Below are positions 35,888 to 44,893 of a stretch of 64,000 bases of DNA, piece by piece. Each line of letters begins with the position of its first letter. Within the stretch, counting starts at the first letter, position 1. The notes beneath the pieces are model-generated. The model had not been told where the DNA came from. It was given only the letters and a program-made list of their open reading frames with translations, and searched no databases. The position numbers and the translations under genes are program-made. The DNA lies in contig NZ_CP109599.1 in NCBI RefSeq assembly GCF_036231945.1, forward strand, positions 5,049,501 through 5,113,500. Direction: 5' to 3'. Source of the DNA: Streptomyces sp. NBC_01429. Its GTDB lineage: Bacteria > Actinomycetota > Actinomycetes > Streptomycetales > Streptomycetaceae.

Positions 35888-37449
35888 CCACCAATGAGAA
35901 CCCCGGTTCCGGCCCCGGTTCCGGCTCAGGGTCCCCCGGCGGACCGGGCGGCTGGCAGCCGGTCCCGCAGGGCGGTGAGTACGACGGCGAGTCGACCGCG
36001 TTCGTACATCTGCCCCCGGAGGACGCCCTGGACGCGCCGCTGGCCGCGCCGGGGCACGGTTACGTACCGCCGAGCATCGACCCGCTGACGCACGGCGACC
36101 CGGCCGCGGGCGACCTGTCGGCGCCGGGCGGCTGGGCCGCGCAGCCGGTCGCCGGGGCGGACGGCACGCAGTGGCCCGAGCCGCAGCAGAGCGGCGTGGG
36201 GCACGACGGATCCGGCTACGGACAGGGCGGGTACGGGCACGGGGGCTACGGCCCCGGCGGCTACGCGCCGCAGGGCACGAGCCACTGGAACTTCAGCGAG
36301 GTCGTGCCGGACTCCGGTCCCGGGGCCGGCGACGGCGGGAGCGGCGGCGAGAGCACCGGCGCCCCCGAGCCGACCGGCCAGTGGACGATCCCGGTCGCCC
36401 AGGGTGATCTTCCCGACGAGTCGGGCGAGTTCAGCACCTCGATGCTGACGTCCTCGTGGGAGGGCGGGCCGCCGGCCGCGACGCTGCCGGGCGGCGCCAC
36501 GGCCCCCTGGGCCACGGAGGAGACCGCACCGGAAGCCCTGGGCGGGACCGCCGGACCGGACGACACCGAGGCCGGGGCCGGGGCTGAGGCCCTTGAGCCC
36601 GCCGCCGTCCACGAGTCCACGGCCGTCGTGCACGAACCGGCCGAGGTCCACGAGACCGCCGCCGTGCACGAGCTGGCCGTCCACGACGAGGCCGCGCCGG
36701 AGGACCTGGCCGGGCTCGTGCCCGAGCCGGGCCCGGCCCCCGAACCCGAGCCCGTCGCCGAGCCCGCGCCCCTCACCAGCAGCAACGACAGCGCCGAACA
36801 CCCGGCCGGCTCCTACGTCCTGCGCGTCAACGGCGCCGACCGGCCCGTCACCGACGCCTGGATCGGCGAGTCGCTCCTGTACGTGCTGCGCGAACGCCTC
36901 GGCCTCGCGGGCGCCAAGGACGGCTGCTCGCAGGGCGAGTGCGGCGCGTGCAACGTCCAGGTCGACGGCCGGCTGGTCGCCTCCTGCCTCGTCCCCGCCG
37001 CCACGGCGGCCGGTTCCGAGGTCCGTACGGTCGAGGGGCTGGCCGCCGACGGCGAACCCTCCGACGTCCAGCGGGCGCTGGCCAAGTGCGGGGCGGTGCA
37101 GTGCGGCTTCTGCGTCCCCGGCATGGCCATGACCGTCCACGACCTGCTGGAGGGCAACCACGCCCCCAGCGAACTGGAGACCCGCCAGGCGCTCTGCGGC
37201 AACCTCTGCCGCTGCTCCGGCTACCGGGGCGTGCTCGACGCGGTCGACGAGGTCGTCGCCGAGCGCAGGGCGAGCGCGGAGGCCGCCGCGGCTGCCTCCG
37301 AGGAGGCCCGCGTACCGCACCAGGCGCCGCCGGGCGGCGGCGGCACGCACCCCCGGCACCCCGCCGGGCACCAGCAGCACTCCCCGAACCCGCAGCACTC
37401 CCCGAACCAGCAGCACAACCCGCACTCGCCCGACGGAGGCATGGCGTGA
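35884..37449 (+). CDS. 2Fe-2S subunit of the molybdoenzyme with a long disordered N-terminus
   Basis: This 521-aa protein starts at GTG 35884, overlapping the previous stop. The normal subunit (about 160 aa) occupies only residues about 305-465. CSQGECGAC (about 347-355) binds the plant-type 2Fe-2S cluster; CGFC (about 405-408) and CGNLCRC (about 438-444) bind the second. The first 300 residues are Gly/Pro/Glu-rich low complexity, including a VHE-x(5-6) repeat region (about 240-275). The His/Pro/Asn-rich tail repeats NPQHSPNQQH. The extension is unusual for this family. GTGA couples it to the large subunit. Confidence 0.87.
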   Translation: MTTNENPGSGPGSGSGSPGGPGGWQPVPQGGEYDGESTAFVHLPPEDALDAPLAAPGHGYVPPSIDPLTHGDPAAGDLSAPGGWAAQPVAGADGTQWPEPQQSGVGHDGSGYGQGGYGHGGYGPGGYAPQGTSHWNFSEVVPDSGPGAGDGGSGGESTGAPEPTGQWTIPVAQGDLPDESGEFSTSMLTSSWEGGPPAATLPGGATAPWATEETAPEALGGTAGPDDTEAGAGAEALEPAAVHESTAVVHEPAEVHETAAVHELAVHDEAAPEDLAGLVPEPGPAPEPEPVAEPAPLTSSNDSAEHPAGSYVLRVNGADRPVTDAWIGESLLYVLRERLGLAGAKDGCSQGECGACNVQVDGRLVASCLVPAATAAGSEVRTVEGLAADGEPSDVQRALAKCGAVQCGFCVPGMAMTVHDLLEGNHAPSELETRQALCGNLCRCSGYRGVLDAVDEVVAERRASAEAAAAASEEARVPHQAPPGGGGTHPRHPAGHQQHSPNPQHSPNQQHNPHSPDGGMA

Positions 37450-39749
37450 GCAACGACGCGGCCACCGGGGCCCCGACGCTCGACGGCCCGCAGCAGGAGC
37501 CGCCCGCGCACGGCCTCGGTGCGTCCCTCCCCCCGGCCGACGCGCGCGCGAAGACCGAGGGCACCTTCCCGTACGCCGCCGACCTGTGGGCCGAGGGACT
37601 GCTGTGGGCCGCGATCCTGCGCGCCCCGCACCCGCACGCCCGCATCGTCTCCATCGACACGGCCGCCGCCGCCGAAATGCCCGGCGTACGGGCCGTCGTC
37701 ACCCACGAGGACGTCCCCGGCGACTCGGCGTACGGCAGGCGCGTCGCCGACCGGCCCGTCTTCGCCGCCGACGTCGTGCGCCACCACGGCGAGGCCATCG
37801 CCGCCGTCGCCGCCGACCACCCCGACACGGCCCGGCTCGCCGCCGCCGCCATCGCCGTCGAGTACGAGGTGCTCGACCCGGTCACCGACCCCGAGAAGGC
37901 GTTCGCCGCCGAGCCGCTGCACCCCGACGGCAACCTGATCCGGCACATCCCGCTGCGCTACGGCGACCCCGGGATCACCGGCGAGGTCGTCGTCGAGGGG
38001 CTCTACCGCATCGGCCGCCAGGACCCGGCGCCCATCGGCGCCGAGGCGGGCCTCGCCGTGCCGAGACCGGACGGCGGCGTCGAGATCTACACCGCGTCCA
38101 CCGACCCGCACACCGACCGCGATCTGGCCGCCGCCTGCTTCGGGCTCGACCCCGAGCGCGTGAAGGTCGTCGTCACCGGCGTCCCCGGCGCCACCGGCGA
38201 CCGCGAGGACCCCGGCTTCCAGATCCCGCTGGGCCTGCTCGCCCTGCGCACCGGCTGCCCGGTCAAACTCGCCGCCACCCGCGAGGAGTCCTTCCTCGGC
38301 CACGCCCACCGCCACCCCACCCTGCTGCGCTACCGCCACCACGCGGACGCCGAGGGCCGCCTCGTCAAGGTCGAGGCGCAGATCCTGCTGGACGCGGGCG
38401 CGTACGCCGACGACTCCTCCGAGTCCCTCGCGGCGGCCGTCGCCTTCGCCTGCGGCCCGTACGTCGTCCCGCACGCCTTCATCGAGGGCTGGGCCGTCCG
38501 CACCAACAACCCGCCCTCCGGCCATGTGCGCGGCGAGGGCGCGATGCAGGTGTGCGCCGCGTACGAGGGCCAGATGGACAAGCTCGCCGCCAAGCTCGGT
38601 CTGGAACCGGCCGAGCTGCGACTGCGCAACGTCCTCGCCACCGGCGACATCCTGCCCACCGGACAGACGGTGACCTGCCCGGCACCCGTGGCCGAACTGC
38701 TCACGGCCGTACGGGAGTTCCCGCTGCCCCCGCTCCCCAAGGACACCCCGGAGGCGGCCTGGCTGCTGCCCGGCGGCCCGGAGGGCGCGGGCGAGCCCGG
38801 CGCGGTACGGCGCGGGGTCGGCTACGCGCTGGGCATGGTCCACATGCTCGGCGCCGAGGGCGCGGACGAGGTCTCCACCGCCACCGTCAAGGTCCACGAC
38901 GGAGTGGCCACGGTCATCTGCGCGGCCGTCGAGACCGGCCAGGGCTTCGCCACCCTCGCCCGCCAGGTCGTGCAGGAGACGCTGGGCATCGAAGAGGTCC
39001 ACGTCGCCTCCGTCGACACCGACCAGCCCCCGGCGGGACCGGCCGCCCACGGGCGCCACACCTGGGTCTCGGGCGGCGCGGTCGAACGGGCGGCGAAGAT
39101 GGTCCGCACCCAGCTCCTCCAGCCGCTGGCGCACAAGTTCGGCATGTCCACCGAGCTGCTCCAGATCACCGACGGCAAGATCACCTCGTACGACGGGGTG
39201 CTGTCCACCACGGTCACCGAGGCGATGGACGGCAAGGAACTCTGGGCCACCGCCCAGTGCCGCCCCCACCCCACCGAACCCCTGGACGCCTCGGGCCAGG
39301 GCGACGCCTTCGTGGGCATGGCCTTCTGCGCGATCCGCGCGGTCGTCGACGTCGACATCGAGCTCGGCTCGATCCGCGTCGTGGAGATGGCCGTCGCCCA
39401 GGACGTCGGCCGCGTCCTCAACCCGGCCCAGCTCGCCACCCGGATCGAGGCCGGCATCACCCAGGGCATCGGCACCGCCCTCACCGAGAACCTCCGCACC
39501 AACCGGGGCGTCATCCGCCGCCCCGACCTCACCGGCTACGCCCTGCCGACCTCGCTCGACGCGCCGGACATCCGCATCGTCAAGCTCGTCGAGGAACGCG
39601 ACGTGGTGGCCCCCTTCGGCGCCAAACCGGCCAGCGCCGCCCCGGTCGTCACCGCCCCGGCGGCGGTGGCCTCGGCGGTCCGCGCGGCGACGGGCCGCCC
39701 GATCAGCCGCCTCCCGATCCGCCCGCAGGCGGCGGTGGCGGCGCCGTGA
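37446..39749 (+). CDS. Xanthine-dehydrogenase-like molybdopterin subunit, divergent active site
   Basis: This 767-aa large subunit starts at GTG 37446, overlapping the 2Fe-2S stop. The fold is clear: a hammerhead domain (ILRAPHPHARI), QDPAPIGAEAGLAV, and the late motif GRVLNPAQLATRIEAGITQGIG. Canonical active-site blocks are altered. The usual FRGFG(x)PQ is VRGEGAMQ. The usual GAKGVGEPP reads GAKPASAAP (about 725-733), so the catalytic Glu is Ala at about position 731. It may oxidise a different substrate by another route or be non-catalytic. Calling it xanthine dehydrogenase would overstate the evidence. Confidence 0.82.
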   Translation: MSNDAATGAPTLDGPQQEPPAHGLGASLPPADARAKTEGTFPYAADLWAEGLLWAAILRAPHPHARIVSIDTAAAAEMPGVRAVVTHEDVPGDSAYGRRVADRPVFAADVVRHHGEAIAAVAADHPDTARLAAAAIAVEYEVLDPVTDPEKAFAAEPLHPDGNLIRHIPLRYGDPGITGEVVVEGLYRIGRQDPAPIGAEAGLAVPRPDGGVEIYTASTDPHTDRDLAAACFGLDPERVKVVVTGVPGATGDREDPGFQIPLGLLALRTGCPVKLAATREESFLGHAHRHPTLLRYRHHADAEGRLVKVEAQILLDAGAYADDSSESLAAAVAFACGPYVVPHAFIEGWAVRTNNPPSGHVRGEGAMQVCAAYEGQMDKLAAKLGLEPAELRLRNVLATGDILPTGQTVTCPAPVAELLTAVREFPLPPLPKDTPEAAWLLPGGPEGAGEPGAVRRGVGYALGMVHMLGAEGADEVSTATVKVHDGVATVICAAVETGQGFATLARQVVQETLGIEEVHVASVDTDQPPAGPAAHGRHTWVSGGAVERAAKMVRTQLLQPLAHKFGMSTELLQITDGKITSYDGVLSTTVTEAMDGKELWATAQCRPHPTEPLDASGQGDAFVGMAFCAIRAVVDVDIELGSIRVVEMAVAQDVGRVLNPAQLATRIEAGITQGIGTALTENLRTNRGVIRRPDLTGYALPTSLDAPDIRIVKLVEERDVVAPFGAKPASAAPVVTAPAAVASAVRAATGRPISRLPIRPQAAVAAP

Positions 39750-39825
39750 ACGCGAGAGCGGCCGCCCCGGGTGGGGGCGGCCGCTCTCACTTCCGTCGTT
39801 CGCGGGCTTCTGCCGCTTTCCGCTG

Positions 39826-39923
39826 AGGCCGTGGCGGGAATCGAACCCGCGTAACTCTCCGCAGGCGGAGCCTGCCGATGGATGCCGTGCAGGCGAGTCC
39901 CTGAACCACTCGGGCACACCGCC
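39826..39923 (-). pseudogene. Degenerate tRNA-Cys copy with an insertion in the anticodon arm
   Basis: The minus strand repeats the adjacent tRNA-Cys: intact T arm, D arm and acceptor, with one acceptor mismatch (C4 to G). After CTCGCCTGCA about 26 extra bases intervene before AGAGTTACGCGG, including the hairpin GCAGGC-TCC-GCCTGC. The anticodon stem cannot close normally. Its length is 98 nt against 72 for the intact copy. This is probably a pseudogene; a tRNA with an intron-like insert would be extraordinary in this group. Confidence 0.75.
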
Positions 39924-39947
39924 GGGGCGGTGGGTGGTGGTGCGTGG

Positions 39948-40019
39948 AGGCCGTGGCGGGAATCGAACCCGCGTAACTCGCTTTGCAGGCGAGTCCCTGA
40001 ACCACTCGGGCACACGGCC
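39948..40019 (-). tRNA. tRNA-Cys (GCA)
   Basis: This 72-nt cloverleaf has acceptor GGCCGTG/CACGGCC, D stem CCC/GGG, anticodon arm CTCGC-CTGCAAA-GCGAG with anticodon GCA, and T arm GCGGG-TTCGATT-CCCGC. CCA is not encoded. Confidence 0.95.
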
Positions 40020-40201
40020 GTGTCCTTAGCTGTTCTCCTTGCCCTTCCGAAGGTAGGCGGCCCGGCCGCCGGGCTCAAGGGGGCCGGGCGGCGTGCAACG
40101 CGACTGCCATATGCCGTTCATGGACGGGGGGACGTGGTCGTACGCCCAAGGGACCAGCGCGGATACGTCGCGCGACAGGGTTCACGGTGGACTACGGCCC
40201 T

Positions 40202-40207
40202 TACGCT
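40202..40207 (+). promoter_or_regulatory. -10 box of the MFS gene (possible leaderless transcript)
   Basis: TACGCT ends 6 nt before ATG 40214 and no RBS precedes the start. This suggests transcription starting at or beside the start codon. Confidence 0.35.
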
Positions 40208-40213
40208 GAGGCC

Positions 40214-41725
40214 ATGACCGCCCCTGACCCAGGCGACGCCGCCGTCGCGCCGGACCGTCCCTCACCTGCTGTTCCTCCCACCTCCGCCACCTCCGCGGCC
40301 TCCACCACCCCCGCGTCCTCGCTGCCGCGCGCGAGCGGCGTGCTGGGGCCGGAGCACCGGGCGCTCAGCGTGGGGATCGTCTCCGTCGTGCTGCTGATCG
40401 CGTTCGAGGCGACCGCCGTCGGGACCGCGATGCCGGTGGCGGCGCGGGAGCTGAACGGGATTCCGCTGTACGCGTTCGCCTTCTCCGCGTACTTCACCAC
40501 CAGCCTCTTCGCGATGGTGTTCTCCGGCCAGTGGGCCGACCGCAGCGGGCCGCTCGCGCCGCTCGCGGCCGGGATCGGGGCGTTCGGCGCCGGGCTGCTG
40601 CTGTCCGGGACGGCGACCGCGATGTGGCTGTTCATCCTCGGCCGCGCCGTCCAGGGCGTCGGCGGCGGGCTGGTCATCGTCGCGCTGTACGTCGTGGTCA
40701 GCCGCGCGTATCCGGAACGGCTGCGGCCGGCGATCATGGCCGGGTTCGCCGCGAGCTGGGTGATCCCCTCCGTGGTCGGGCCGCTCGCCTCCGGGACCGT
40801 GACCGAGCACCTCGGCTGGCGCTGGGTCTTCATCGGCATCCCCGTGCTCGTCGTCCCGCCGCTGGCGCTCGCGCTGCCCGCGATCCGGGCGAGGGCCTCG
40901 GGCCCCGCCGACACGACGGCGCCCGCGCCCGCCTTCGACCGGCACCGGATCCGGCTCGCGCTGGCCATATCCCTGGGCGCGGCGCTGCTCCAGTACGCGG
41001 GCCAGGACCTGCGCCCGCTCTCGCTCGTCCCGGCGGCGGCCGGGGTCGCGTGCCTCGTTCCCGCCGTCCTCGGGCTGCTGCCGGCCGGCACCTGGCGGGC
41101 GGCGCGCGGGCTGCCGTCCGTGGTGCTGCTGCGTGGCGTGGCCTCCGGGGCGTTCGTCGCCGCCGAGAGCTTCGTACCGCTCATGCTGGTCACCCAGCGC
41201 GGCCTGTCGCCGACGATGGCCGGGCTCTCGCTGGCGCTCGGCGGGGCGACGTGGGCGTTCGGCTCGTACGTACAGTCCAGGCCGCGCCTGGAGCCGTACC
41301 GCGAGCGGCTGATGGCGGGCGGGATGGTGCTGGTCGCGCTGGCCATCGTCATCGCGCCGACCGTACTGATCGCGGCCGTGCCCGTCTGGGTCCTGGCGGC
41401 GGGCTGGGGCCTCGGCTGCCTCGGCATGGGCGCGGTGATCTCCTCGACGAGCGTGCTGCTGCTCAAGCTGTCGGCGCCGGAGGAGGCGGGCGCCAACTCC
41501 GCCGCGCTCCAGATCTCCGACGGCCTGTCCAACGTCCTCCTGCTGGCGGCGGGCGGCGCGGCCTTCGCCGCCCTCGGCGGCGGCGCGGTGGGCGCCCACG
41601 CCACCACAGCCGACGCCGCCACGGGCTCCCACCCGGCGGCCTTCGTGGCGGTCTTCCTGCCGATGGCGGCGGTGGCGCTGGCGGGGGTGTGGGTGGCCAC
41701 GCGGGTGCGGGTGCCGGCACGCTGA
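40214..41725 (+). CDS. MFS drug/metabolite exporter
   Basis: This 503-aa protein has about 14 membrane helices. After a Pro/Ala/Thr-rich N-terminus (1-45), it shows FEATAVGTAMPVAAREL (helix 1), GQWADRSGP (loop 2-3 motif) and GRAVQGVGGGLVIVALYVVV (motif C region). These fit the DHA2-like proton-coupled exporters. The substrate is unknown. Confidence 0.87.
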   Translation: MTAPDPGDAAVAPDRPSPAVPPTSATSAASTTPASSLPRASGVLGPEHRALSVGIVSVVLLIAFEATAVGTAMPVAARELNGIPLYAFAFSAYFTTSLFAMVFSGQWADRSGPLAPLAAGIGAFGAGLLLSGTATAMWLFILGRAVQGVGGGLVIVALYVVVSRAYPERLRPAIMAGFAASWVIPSVVGPLASGTVTEHLGWRWVFIGIPVLVVPPLALALPAIRARASGPADTTAPAPAFDRHRIRLALAISLGAALLQYAGQDLRPLSLVPAAAGVACLVPAVLGLLPAGTWRAARGLPSVVLLRGVASGAFVAAESFVPLMLVTQRGLSPTMAGLSLALGGATWAFGSYVQSRPRLEPYRERLMAGGMVLVALAIVIAPTVLIAAVPVWVLAAGWGLGCLGMGAVISSTSVLLLKLSAPEEAGANSAALQISDGLSNVLLLAAGGAAFAALGGGAVGAHATTADAATGSHPAAFVAVFLPMAAVALAGVWVATRVRVPAR

Positions 41726-41818
41726 ACGCCGCGAACACGCCCTTAGGCCACCGGCTGACCTACATCGTCTCTAGCGTGGTCCCGGCAAGCGGAACAGGAA
41801 CACCGAGAGGCTGAGACC

Positions 41819-42397
41819 ATGACCGGCAACGAGCCGACCAACAGCGACCCGGGCGAGCGTCCGGCTGTCACGGGTGAGCATCCGTCCGTTACGGGCGAGC
41901 GCGCCGACTGGCTTGCGGCACTGGCCAAGCAGCGGCATCTCCTGCGCTTCACGACCCGTGACCTCGCCGATGACGGGGCCCGTCTGCGGACCACCGCCAG
42001 CGAGTTGTGCCTGGGCGGCCTGATCAAGCACGTCACGGAGGTCGAACGGGCCTGGGGGCACTTCATCCTGAACGGCCCGTCGGCCATGCCCGACTTCACC
42101 GCGATGACCGACGCCGACTGGGCACGTCGGGCCGAGGGGTTCCGGTTGCTGCCCGGGGAGACGCTGGCCGGTGCGCTGGCCGACTACGCGGAAGCGGCCT
42201 CGCGGACGGACGAACTGGTGGCCGGCGTGCCCGACCTGGACGTCTCGTGGCCGCTGCCGAAGTCGCCGTGGTCCGAACCCGGTGCGCGGTGGTCGGTCCG
42301 CCGGGTGCTGATGCACATCGTTTCCGAGACTGCCCAGCACGCGGGCCACGCCGACATCATCCGTGAGTCTCTCGACGGCGCCAAGAGCATGGGGTAG
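41819..42397 (+). CDS. DinB-family (DUF664-type) protein
   Basis: This 192-aa four-helix-bundle protein is of the DinB/mycothiol-dependent type. LGGLIKHVTEVERAWG and LMHIVSETAQHAGHADIIRE provide the family's three metal-binding His. An N-terminal tail repeats PAVTGEHPSVTGER. ATG 41819 follows GAGAGGCTGAG. It possibly catalyses a thiol-dependent reaction; the substrate is unknown. Confidence 0.85.
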   Translation: MTGNEPTNSDPGERPAVTGEHPSVTGERADWLAALAKQRHLLRFTTRDLADDGARLRTTASELCLGGLIKHVTEVERAWGHFILNGPSAMPDFTAMTDADWARRAEGFRLLPGETLAGALADYAEAASRTDELVAGVPDLDVSWPLPKSPWSEPGARWSVRRVLMHIVSETAQHAGHADIIRESLDGAKSMG

Positions 42398-42510
42398 GAC
42401 CCGTCGGGGCGGGGCGCCCTCCCTGATCCGGCGCCCTCCTGATCCGGCGCGCTCCCCGCGCCCGCCCGAGTGTGGCGCCCGTCGCACCTGCCGGTCCGGG
42501 CCTCGGTTCA

Positions 42511-42556
42511 TACGAGGACCGGGCCCCCTCGCGGGTAGGGTGGCCCGGTCCTCGTA
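42511..42556. promoter_or_regulatory. 15-bp inverted repeat over a -10-like box before the helicase
   Basis: TACGAGGACCGGGCC and GGCCCGGTCCTCGTA are perfect arms with a 16-nt spacer containing TAGGGT. This could be an operator overlapping the promoter or a leader hairpin, ending 62 bp before the helicase start. Confidence 0.5.
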
Positions 42557-42618
42557 CGTGCGGACCCCGCCCACGCGGTACCCACGCGTGCCGACCCCGA
42601 GAGCCCGAACCGGAGACC

Positions 42619-44406
42619 GTGACTACTACCGCCTCCTCCTCCCACCACCTCTCGCCCGCCTTCCCGGGCCGCGCCCCCTGGGGCACCGCCAACAAGCTGC
42701 GTGCCTGGCAGGAGACCGCCCTCGGCCGATATCTGGAGACGCAGCCGCGCGACTTCCTCGCCGTCGCGACCCCCGGCGCCGGGAAGACGACCTTCGCGCT
42801 GACCCTGGCCTCCTGGCTGCTGCACCACCACGTCGTGCAGCAGGTGACCGTCGTCGCGCCCACCGAGCACCTCAAGAAGCAGTGGGCCGAGGCCGCCGCG
42901 CGGATAGGGATCAAGCTCGACCCGGAGTACAGCGCCGGGCCGGTGAGCAAGGAGTACGACGGCGTCGCCATCACCTACGCCGGTGTCGGCGTGCGCCCCA
43001 TGCTGCACCGCAACCGCTGCGAGCAGCGCAAGACCCTGGTCATCCTCGACGAGATCCACCACGCCGGCGACTCCAAGTCCTGGGGCGAGGCGTGCCTGGA
43101 GGCGTTCGAGCCCGCGACCCGGCGGCTCGCGCTGACCGGCACGCCGTTCAGGTCGGACACCAACCCGATCCCGTTCGTGGCGTACGAGGAGGGCAACGAC
43201 GGCATCCGGCGCTCCTCGGCCGACTACACGTACGGATACGGCAACGCGCTCGGCGACGGCGTCGTCCGGCCCGTCATCTTCCTCAGCTACAGCGGCAACA
43301 TGCGCTGGCGCACCAAGGCCGGTGACGAGATCGCCGCCAAGCTCGGCGAGCCCATGACCAAGGACGCCATCTCGCAGGCGTGGCGCACCGCGCTCGATCC
43401 GCGCGGCGACTGGATGCCCAACGTGCTGCGCGCCGCCGACCAGCGCCTCACCGAGGTCCGCAAGGGCATCCCCGACGCAGGCGCGCTGGTCATCGCCAGC
43501 GACCAGGACTCGGCGCGCGCCTACGCCAAGATCATCCGCGAGATCACCGGGACGAAGGCGACGGTCGTCCTCTCCGACGACACCGGGGCGTCGAAACGGA
43601 TCGACGAGTTCAGCGCCAACGACGACCGCTGGATGGTCGCGGTCCGCATGGTCTCCGAGGGCGTCGACGTACCGCGGCTCGCCGTCGGCGTGTACGCCAC
43701 CACCATCTCCACCCCGCTCTTCTTCGCGCAGGCCGTCGGCCGTTTCGTGCGCTCCCGGCGGCGCGGCGAGACCGCCTCGGTCTTCCTGCCGACCATCCCC
43801 GGTCTCCTCGGCTTCGCGAGCGAGATGGAGGTCGAGCGTGACCATGTGCTCGACAAGCCGAAGAAGGGCGAGGACGACCCCTACGCCGAGTCCGAGAAGG
43901 ATCTGGCGGAGGCCGAGAAGCTCCAGGACGAGGACACCGGCGAGCAGGAGGAGTTCTCCTTCGAGGCGCTGGAGTCGGACGCCGTCTTCGACCGGGTCAT
44001 GTACGACGGCGCCGCGTTCGGCATGCAGGCGCACCCGGGCAGCGAGGAGGAGCAGGACTACCTCGGCATTCCCGGGCTGCTGGAGCCCGACCAGGTGCAG
44101 ATGCTGCTCCAGAAGCGCCAGGCCCGGCAGATCGCGCACAGCCGCAAGAAGCCCGACGCCGAGGCGGATCTGCTGGAGCTGCCCGCCGAGAAGCGGCCGG
44201 TCGTCTCGCACAAGGAACTGCTGGGGCTGCGCAAGCAGCTCAACACCATGGTCGGCGCCTACGTCCACCAGAGCGGCAAGCCGCACGGCGTGATCCACAC
44301 CGAGCTGCGCCGGGTCTGCGGCGGGCCGCCGAGCGCCGAGGCGACGGCGGGACAGCTGCGGGAGCGGATCGCGAAGGTGGGCGAATGGGCCACCCGGATG
44401 CGCTGA
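42619..44406 (+). CDS. SF2 DEAD/DEAH-type helicase-like ATPase
   Basis: This protein of about 595 aa starts at GTG 42619, with CGGAGA just upstream. RAWQETALGRYL is a Q-like entry motif, ATPGAGKTTFA is Walker A, ILDEIHHAGD is the DEIH box and LALTGTPFRSD is motif III. QAVGRFVRSRRRGE is motif VI, and an acidic Glu/Asp-rich insert follows (about 420-455). Two RecA domains are followed by a C-terminal helical region. It resembles type-III-restriction/UvsW-like helicases, but no nuclease or methylase is nearby. The role in DNA or RNA repair is unproven. Confidence 0.87.
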   Translation: MTTTASSSHHLSPAFPGRAPWGTANKLRAWQETALGRYLETQPRDFLAVATPGAGKTTFALTLASWLLHHHVVQQVTVVAPTEHLKKQWAEAAARIGIKLDPEYSAGPVSKEYDGVAITYAGVGVRPMLHRNRCEQRKTLVILDEIHHAGDSKSWGEACLEAFEPATRRLALTGTPFRSDTNPIPFVAYEEGNDGIRRSSADYTYGYGNALGDGVVRPVIFLSYSGNMRWRTKAGDEIAAKLGEPMTKDAISQAWRTALDPRGDWMPNVLRAADQRLTEVRKGIPDAGALVIASDQDSARAYAKIIREITGTKATVVLSDDTGASKRIDEFSANDDRWMVAVRMVSEGVDVPRLAVGVYATTISTPLFFAQAVGRFVRSRRRGETASVFLPTIPGLLGFASEMEVERDHVLDKPKKGEDDPYAESEKDLAEAEKLQDEDTGEQEEFSFEALESDAVFDRVMYDGAAFGMQAHPGSEEEQDYLGIPGLLEPDQVQMLLQKRQARQIAHSRKKPDAEADLLELPAEKRPVVSHKELLGLRKQLNTMVGAYVHQSGKPHGVIHTELRRVCGGPPSAEATAGQLRERIAKVGEWATRMR

Positions 44407-44491
44407 GGCGTGTGTGGGCGAATGCGGTGACGGCGTAAAGATATGCGTCAGACGCCGTAGCGCTGAGTGACGGGAAATCGTAGGAGCGTGT

Positions 44492-44533
44492 ACGTCTGTG
44501 GCCGTTGCCCGCGCGGGCAACGGCCACAGACGT
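44492..44533. terminator. 42-nt perfect palindrome after the helicase
   Basis: Arms of 21 bp beginning ACGTCTGTGGCCGTTGCCCG meet without a loop. It lies 86 bp after the helicase stop and is likely a terminator hairpin working on both strands. Confidence 0.65.
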
Positions 44534-44893
44534 GTCCTGACACAACCGGATACGTCGCCCGAATCGGCCCTTCCGCGTGACGGATACGGTCCGTTCGCGG
44601 TCCGTTCGCGATCCATCGGTGGCGCCGTTCGGGCCTGGAAGATCAACTCCGCACGGTCACCGTTCCGTAGCCTCCTGTGCCCGGATTCTGGACGAGGTCT
44701 TCCGCTGAGCGGTGTCCATGGTTACTGTCCCCGCAATGTGAACTCTGCGTGGCAACTTCGCCGCGCAGCGCGTCCGGTGGTGCCCCGGCCCATCGGTGGC
44801 CTCTCCGTGTGTCGCCGACGGGACCGGTGCCGCGGGCCGTGAGAGTGCCGGCGTCACTCACTTTTGAATCCTCACTCCGAAGGAGAGGGCGTC
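44534..44893. other. Gap before the IclR gene
   Basis: These 360 bp hold no supportable gene. CGGTCCGTTCGCGGTCCGTTCGCG is a short direct repeat at about 44588-44611. The IclR promoter should lie here. Confidence 0.35.

Noticed and set aside
39826..39923. Left tRNA copy as a long-variable-arm tRNA (Ser or Leu type)
   Set aside because: The extra bases fall inside the anticodon arm, not between anticodon and T arm, and no normal 5-bp anticodon stem can be drawn.
37221..40013. A 930-aa minus-strand frame across the molybdopterin subunit and tRNAs
   Set aside because: It runs through a tRNA gene and shows only shadow composition.
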